Positions 58,181 through 64,000 of a DNA stretch of 64,000 bases are shown here, piece by piece. Source of the stretch: Diogma glabrata (lineage: Eukaryota; Arthropoda; Insecta; Diptera; Cylindrotomidae); assembly GCA_963693315.1 (NCBI GenBank), contig OY856188.1, positions 203,150,029 to 203,214,028 of the forward strand. Reading direction: 5' to 3'. Positions within the stretch are counted from its first letter, which is position 1. Each line of letters starts with the position of its first letter. The notes beneath the pieces were generated by a model. That model saw only the letters and a program-made list of their open reading frames with translations, did not search any database and was not told the DNA's origin. The position numbers and the translations under genes were made by a program.

Positions 58181-60942
58181 AAGTACAGTTTTCTCTGAGC
58201 AACTTCTAACCATACCTTTGAAATGAAATAAAAATCCAATTACTTCTTTACTTACTTGAGTTCAATTAATCTCAAAAATCCCCAATTATATTATTATGTT
58301 TTTTTATTATTCTTATTTTTTATTGTATTGTGTTATAAACTCGGCGATATGGTTCCAATGAAGGGTCAGGCCAGGAAATATGAAAAAAATATATAATAAT
58401 AGGCTTTAACCGAGCGATCTGAATATATTAACATTAACATTTTCAACAACGGTTAGAGCAAAAGAATGGCCTGCTAGCCTAAAAAATTCTCTTGTCACAT
58501 TCTCTCACAATCATATTTCATTGCTATTAAATACAATTCTTCTACTTACCTTATTCTATAAATTGCTATTGTAGCTCGTTAAAAAATACATAAATTAAAA
58601 TTTAATAAAAACATAAATTTTAATTTTTTTAATTAATTTAATTTTATTAATTTCATCTTTTTTCATTTATCACTAAATCAGTTTTCAATAATAATAATTT
58701 CGTGTTTGCTGTTATTTGGTGAGGGTGTTGACTAGACATTCAAAAGAAAAATAATAATTAAAATACTGTTATAATGAATCTTACTAATTATAATTAATTA
58801 TTTTTATGAAATATATTGAAACGATAAAGAATCAGAAAAATAGATCAATTTTTTGTTTTGCTTTAATTTTATTGTACAATTATTGATTTATTATTTTTTT
58901 TTTTCAATTTTATTTATTATTAGAAATTAATACGAAAATTGAATTGTACATAATAACTTTTTTTATTTTAATTTAATATTTATTTATTTTTATTATCTCT
59001 TAAATATTATTACTTATAATCTAAAATTAATAATAATTTGGTATTGTTTTTATTTTATTTTGTTTTTATATTATTTTAAATTTATTTAATTATCACTATA
59101 ATTTCTTAAAAATATATCCGAACAAGTTAAAAAATAATAATAATATATTAATATTTTACAAATTTAAATTATTGATTTGTTTTGAAAATATTAATTAAAG
59201 TTTTTTTTTATTTACAATTAAAATATCGACAATAATTGTATTATATTAAAGAATTCCTTTGTTTTATTTTTAAATGAGAAATTTTAAATAAATATAAATA
59301 ATAAAGTTTCAGTTTCAATAATTTTCTGTTTCTTATGTTTTTATTTAATACAAAATTGCACATTTATTATAGAATTTATAATTTATAATTATAGAAATTT
59401 ATAATTATAATAAAATTATGTTTATCGCTTTTTTTATTTATTCTATTTTGAATTATTCTTTGAAAACAAACGGGTTCATTGGCTTGAAATAATAGCGGGT
59501 TTTAATAAAAAATATAATCAATAAACCAAAAAATGCATAAAAAGTTATTCTTAATAAATTGTTTAATTTCGGATTGAATTCGGAATTTATTAATTGATTT
59601 ATTCAGTTTATTAATTTAATTAAATTTACTTTATAATCTGTTAAATTTTATAATTATTATGTACAATTTCTAAAAATATTATTTGTCTTGATTTAATTTT
59701 TTTTTTGTTAATTCATAATTAATTTTAATTTTTTTTAGTAAAAAAAACAAATTATTTATTTTTGTTTATATTAATTAATGTTAAATAAATTTTTATAGAT
59801 TTTACATTTCGGTTTTTGTGTTATTTGATAGTGATAAGCGTTTTTTTAGTTTTTATGTTTTGTTGTTTCGACTGTTTTCCTAAACCCACTAATCAATTTT
59901 AATCACCATAATTACTCGTACAACATATCTCATCCCTATTTATGATATCAACATAACGGAATATTGAAGCGCCATTATTAAAATAATTTATTTGTTTGTA
60001 AAACAACAAAATACACTTAAATATTTTTGTACGAAATGGTCCCATTAAAAAAACAAACTGTTTTTATTGAGTGGATAATGAATGCCATTGCGTATGAACT
60101 CCCTTAATAAATATAATTAGATTTCGGTAAAATATCAAACAAATTATTTTTGATATAGTTTTTTATTTATTTGCTTTTTTGTTCATGACAAAACCATATT
60201 CGCCAATCGATCATTTTTTTTATTTTGAATTTTTATAAAGTGACAAACTCAATTTATTATTTAATCGATTTTGCTGTTATTTAATATTTATTTTATCACT
60301 TTTTTGTCAATACTAAAAAAACAGAAAATAATTATTTACAACATTTCAATATAATTGACGCCTCTTTTATAAATAAACTAAACGAAAAGAATAATAATAA
60401 TCGTAACAACAGGAAAATGGGTTGATATGTTGAACGATTTCGAATAAAAACACAGGATTATTTGTATGGTTTTGGTAACGATAATTCTCCTTTGTGCTCA
60501 ACAAGTAGCAAGTATAAGAACCCACAGAGCATGTAATCAATGTTCACTTTTTGAAACAGAAAGAAAGATTGTTGTACCCTACAACAAACGTGAGGCAGGT
60601 AACAGACCTAATAATAGAACAAATGATAAGCTGCATATGCCAATATTATAAATGTGGAAAAGGAATTTTGATAGATCTCACAGATATCAAGACATCTTCA
60701 GTACTTGTTGGATATTTTATACCTCACTAGGAAAGAAATTAGTAGTAGTATACCTTACTAGAAGAACATAAATTATGTTTCCGAGCTTTTAAAACCTTAA
60801 TGTTCAAACCATTACCATAAAAAATGTATGGTTAAAATTAAATTTAAATAAAATAAAATATTTGTATGCGATTATATGTTTGTGTAACTATTTATACATG
60901 TTAAGTTTTTTTTAATATGTTTTATCTAAAACCCGATAAAAT
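58181..60942. other. Very AT-rich intergenic / Ptx1 3' flank
   Basis: No gene or element recognised. The part nearest 60943 should include the 3' UTR of Ptx1 (minus strand), but no clear polyadenylation signal could be fixed. Confidence 0.45.
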
Positions 60943-61068
60943 TCAATCTTGAATATCATCCAAATTATTATCTCTATCGTCATTCTCAGGTTCCATTAAA
61001 TCATCATCTTCGCTTGATTTTTGATGTAGATGATGATGATTTTGTAGAAAGGAACCCAAGGCGTTTTC
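60943..61068 (-). other. In-frame open extension after the Ptx1 stop (possible readthrough)
   Basis: Directly after the Ptx1 TGA (61069-61071) the same frame stays open for 42 codons to a second TGA at 60943-60945. The product would have a histidine run (QNHHHHLHQ) and a strongly acidic end (SSEDDDLMEPENDDRDNN, then LDDIQD), which looks like protein rather than random AT-rich 3' UTR. The stop context is GTT TGA GAA. It could be added by stop-codon readthrough, known in many insect genes, or by splicing around the stop. Not proven. Confidence 0.4.
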
Positions 61069-61665
61069 TCAAACGGTATCGGAAACACTAGCATATTGGC
61101 ATGCTGATAAACCAGATGAATTTGATCTAGATACAGGTGATGGTGTTGAATAGGGACTTGTAAAACCGGAGGCATGTTGTTTAGCTTTTAAACGTAATGA
61201 TGCAATACTACTCGCCGAACATGGTTCTGATGTTGTTCGATGATGATACATTGTATATGGATTTGTTGATGTTGTATACGGACATGGTGGTGCATTTGTT
61301 AATGAACCACTACCCGGTGTTGATGATGTTAAAGAACTTCCCATACCTCCTGGCAACATTGTTCCATTACCCATACTAACCGTCACAGATGATGTACCTG
61401 TATTAAAACAGTTTACAGAGTTTTGATGATTACCTGGCACAACGGAGCCTAACGAATTCACAGTCCATGAAAATGGTTTTGTACCAAGCGGCGATGGTAC
61501 TTTTGCTGCCCAGTTATTATATGGATATGATGAATATAAGCTTTCTGTATCCGCAAATGGTTGAATAAATTGTGTACTAAAACCATTCTTAAATGCTGCT
61601 GCTTCAGCATTCATAGCATTTCGTTCACGTTTACGCCATTTTGCACGACGGTTTTTAAACCAAAC
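61069..61665 (-). CDS. Ptx1: Ptx1 (Pitx) last coding exon
   Basis: Paired-class homeodomain transcription factor, acting in the nucleus. The exon starts after an acceptor (TTTTATTTTTAG) at 61665 with homeodomain helix 3, VWFKNRRAKWRKRERN. Lysine at homeodomain position 50 marks the Pitx/Otx/Gsc class; the intron falls between residues 46 and 47, a common site in paired-class genes. 198 residues are encoded. They include FIQPFAD, SLYSSYPYNNWAAKVPSPLG and SVNCFNTG, then the OAR motif SSIASLRLKAKQHA (about residues 152-165), and SGLSACQYASV just before the TGA at 61069-61071. The K50 helix plus OAR and the CQY ending together identify Pitx. The first part of the gene lies beyond the right end of the window. 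No TE sequence interrupts this exon. Confidence 0.95.
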   Translation of the reverse strand, partial: VWFKNRRAKWRKRERNAMNAEAAAFKNGFSTQFIQPFADTESLYSSYPYNNWAAKVPSPLGTKPFSWTVNSLGSVVPGNHQNSVNCFNTGTSSVTVSMGNGTMLPGGMGSSLTSSTPGSGSLTNAPPCPYTTSTNPYTMYHHRTTSEPCSASSIASLRLKAKQHASGFTSPYSTPSPVSRSNSSGLSACQYASVSDTV

Positions 61666-64000
61666 CTAAAAATAAAATTTTGAAAAAAATTAGTGTCATG
61701 TCCATTAGATTATAGAACGTGTCTTTATATAAACCAAACGAATAATGTACAGATATAATTAATGATTATTTCAAACCTCCCTCTTCGACTTAAAACAACA
61801 ATCACAAAAAAGTGTATGTCTCTATTTATGTTTGTCACCCATCAATTTTTCTAAAAGAAACAATTTTTTTCTTCGCTCTTTTCAATTCCATTACGAAAAA
61901 CAACATAAGATAATTCAACCAACAAAATTATTCCATCGTATCTGTTAAAGTCACTACATATTGCAACCCTCGTTTATCTTCATTGCTCCTTTATATATAT
62001 ACACAGATATATAATTAAATGGATGGTTGATTTTCTAAATACAATGCCAAGATATACAGACAATAAAAACAACAACGATTCTTTTATAAATCCAGAAAAT
62101 GGAAAAGGAAAGACTGATTTTTTTAAAAGGAAAAACAGAATAACTGAGTTGTGATTTTTATACAGTTGAGCAAAAATGTACTGATTTGAGCAAATAAACT
62201 AAAGAATAGGTTGATTGTTTTTATAAGTTTAACTCTACAATCAAAAACATACAGATCAAATCCATTGACCGTACCGTGGCAATATCTGTTGCCATTTCCT
62301 ATAAAATTTAGAGTAGGAAGATATAGATGAAATTCAAGTGCCCTTTCAACAAGAATAATGCTTTCCTGGTAGAAAGCAATTTGGTAGAATATACCAAGCT
62401 TAACATTTCGCTCAAGCAAGCGATAATTTGACTGGGTTTGATTCGACTGGATATATTAAAGATGCAATTTTATTTCACGAGTTATCAGAGCCTGGCGGGG
62501 TTTTCTTAGTGAGAATTCTAGACACCTAAATTGATACAAACGGGAGTGCTTCAGTTATTGAAAACCGACTCTTAGATATTCTGCAGTTTGATCTCTAAAT
62601 TTTTAATTTATATAGAGAAATCAATTTCTTAAGGATACCAAAATACATTAGCGCGAACCAGAGGAATTTCCAAGGTAATACTATCAAATGGTGACTTGAA
62701 ATCAATGTAGACATATAGTGAATGTAGACATTGTGCGTCCAAAATGTTTTTTAGTGATTCTCAAGGTTGAACTTATTTGAAACTTTTATAAATCTTTTTA
62801 TAAAAATTTTCCATAGTTTTCTTTTTTTCCTAAATTTAAACAAGGTTTACCTTTTCAAATGTTGAGTGACTCAAAAGTAAATCAATCTTATGTTTCTACA
62901 CTTATAGTCTTAACTTATATAGAAGATATATAGTCTTAAGCAACTGAAAGTCTATAACAAGCTACAAAACAAATCCTGAGATGCTGATTGTAGTCATTTC
63001 TCTTTCCTCTTCCCCCTCACTACGTCACAGACATATCCTTAAATTGTTGTTAATTATAATTAATTATTGTTATTATCAAACATATCAATTATAATTCTCA
63101 TATTTTCGGTTATTGTTAACTCTTAATTCTTAAACACAAAATTTGTTTAGAAGTTCAAAAGTAAACATTTCAACTCCTAAATCCTAATCATATTTAATTT
63201 ATCTTCATAAATATATTCACATAAAACCAAATTATATGAAATTTATTAAATTTACATAAATTTATTTGTAAACGAGTAACGTAACATAACTCTTGATACA
63301 AAAATTTACATAAATTTTGGACATAGAAAATAAATTAAATGTTATGCATAAAACACATATAAATAACTTACACATACACACATAGAATATAAAACGCGCG
63401 TAGTCCTTTCAACGGCATGAGGTTAATCCTTGTATGATTAAGACAATAAATCTAAATAGATTACAATTTGTTTTTTTTTGTGTTTGAATTGTGTATGCAT
63501 AAAGCATAAAATATTTGGAATACATTTCCATATCCACAAAACCCGAATTGTTATGACAAAACAAATTATGCAAATAAAACATAATCAGAACATAAAAGTT
63601 TTACATAAAATATGCCGGATGTTGTTGAATTGTGATTTTTTTTTAAACAAAAAAAATTAGTAAATTTATTTTTGTATCATAAAATCGAAAACTTAACTAC
63701 TTAAAAGTTTATTATTTTTTAATCTTTTTAATTAAAACCAAATAACTGATTTTTTTCAATCGAATTGGATTTTAAATTTTTTATTTTTTGTTGTAGTTTG
63801 CTAAGCACATTTCATATATATGGCAACAGTTTCATTTTCCCAATTTGAATTTATGATTATTATCGACTTCGAAAGCTACATATTACAATTAACCAAAAAT
63901 GCATGATCACAAATTACTCTAATGAGTAAATAATATTGGAAAATTAGCTTCGTTTTTTTACCTCTTCAAAAGATAAGAAAATCAAAATAAATGAACAAAA
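61666..64000 (-). other. Ptx1: Ptx1 intron (continues past the window)
   Basis: No exon with the first 46 homeodomain residues could be found to the right, so the intron is at least 2.3 kb and extends beyond 64000. It is AT-rich with some decayed LINE-like sequence at about 62640-62770. Confidence 0.7.
62640..62770 (-). pseudogene. Possible LINE reverse transcriptase relic in the Ptx1 intron
   Basis: On the minus strand the text reads ILDAQCLHSLYVYIDFKSPF then DSI, and after it IPLVRANVFWYP. This recalls the LFIDFKxAFDSI block (RT motif A) of RTE-like LINEs. Only this block is convincing. Confidence 0.35.

Noticed and set aside
60466..60651. Short open frame with a hydrophobic start
   Set aside because: 61 codons with no family match; sits in the Ptx1 3' flank without any supporting signal.
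62123..62419. 98-codon open frame in the Ptx1 intron
   Set aside because: No homeodomain or other known domain; probably chance or TE relic.
1..64000. tRNA or rRNA genes
   Set aside because: I saw no cloverleaf with A and B boxes and no rRNA-like stretch; by eye this is not exhaustive.

Overview
This window looks like a piece of an insect nuclear genome, most likely dipteran. It is very AT-rich, has spliced genes with GT/AG introns, and contains one recognisable host gene: the last coding exon of the paired-class homeobox gene Ptx1 (Pitx), on the minus strand near the right end (61069-61665). Almost everything else that can be recognised is transposable-element (TE) DNA, mostly old and broken, in long AT-rich non-coding stretches.

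Layout. 1-4.2 kb: two adjacent DNA transposons (A, 269-1782; B, 1824-4156) with GGGT termini, 4-bp target duplications and a shared subterminal motif; B carries a broken DDE-like gene. 7.0-10.2 kb: a decayed LOA-like non-LTR retrotransposon (minus). 13.0-15.6 kb: a CACTG-ended non-autonomous element (E). 17.4-19.1 kb: relics of a LINE and a Ty3/gypsy element. 21.8-24.3 kb: a large diverged inverted repeat with a truncated LINE between its arms. 25.2-26.2 kb: a minisatellite of about 16 units. 27.4-27.9 kb: an RTE-like LINE fragment. 27.9-42.5 kb: one Ty1/copia pol gene cut into five pieces by four insertion events: a CACTG element (D) with a six-exon gene, an irritans-type mariner with a single nonsense codon, a composite block bounded by two related elements (F1 with a THAP exon, F2 with a BTB exon, F2 itself hit by a LINE), and a foldback element (H). 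45.5-46.7 kb: tandem repeats. 47-48 kb: second copy of a LINE-3'-end-like repeat also present at 36.9 kb. 50.3-51.4 kb: LINE ORF1/ORF2 relic. 52.7-58.2 kb: a Ty3/gypsy (errantivirus-like) element with LTR ends, gag, protease, RT and RNase H, interrupted by a LINE and ending in a 112-bp perfect palindrome that destroyed the integrase. 58.2-60.9 kb: AT-rich, nothing seen. 61.1-64 kb: Ptx1 last exon, then its upstream intron.

Points of most interest: a 42-codon in-frame open extension directly after the Ptx1 TGA stop (possible readthrough); F1 and F2, which share flanks and splice donor but carry different regulatory-protein domains; the multi-exon SAM-like gene inside CACTG element D; and the A/B transposon pair with TIR-derived subterminal repeats. 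All family names come from recognising motifs by eye; no database search was run.
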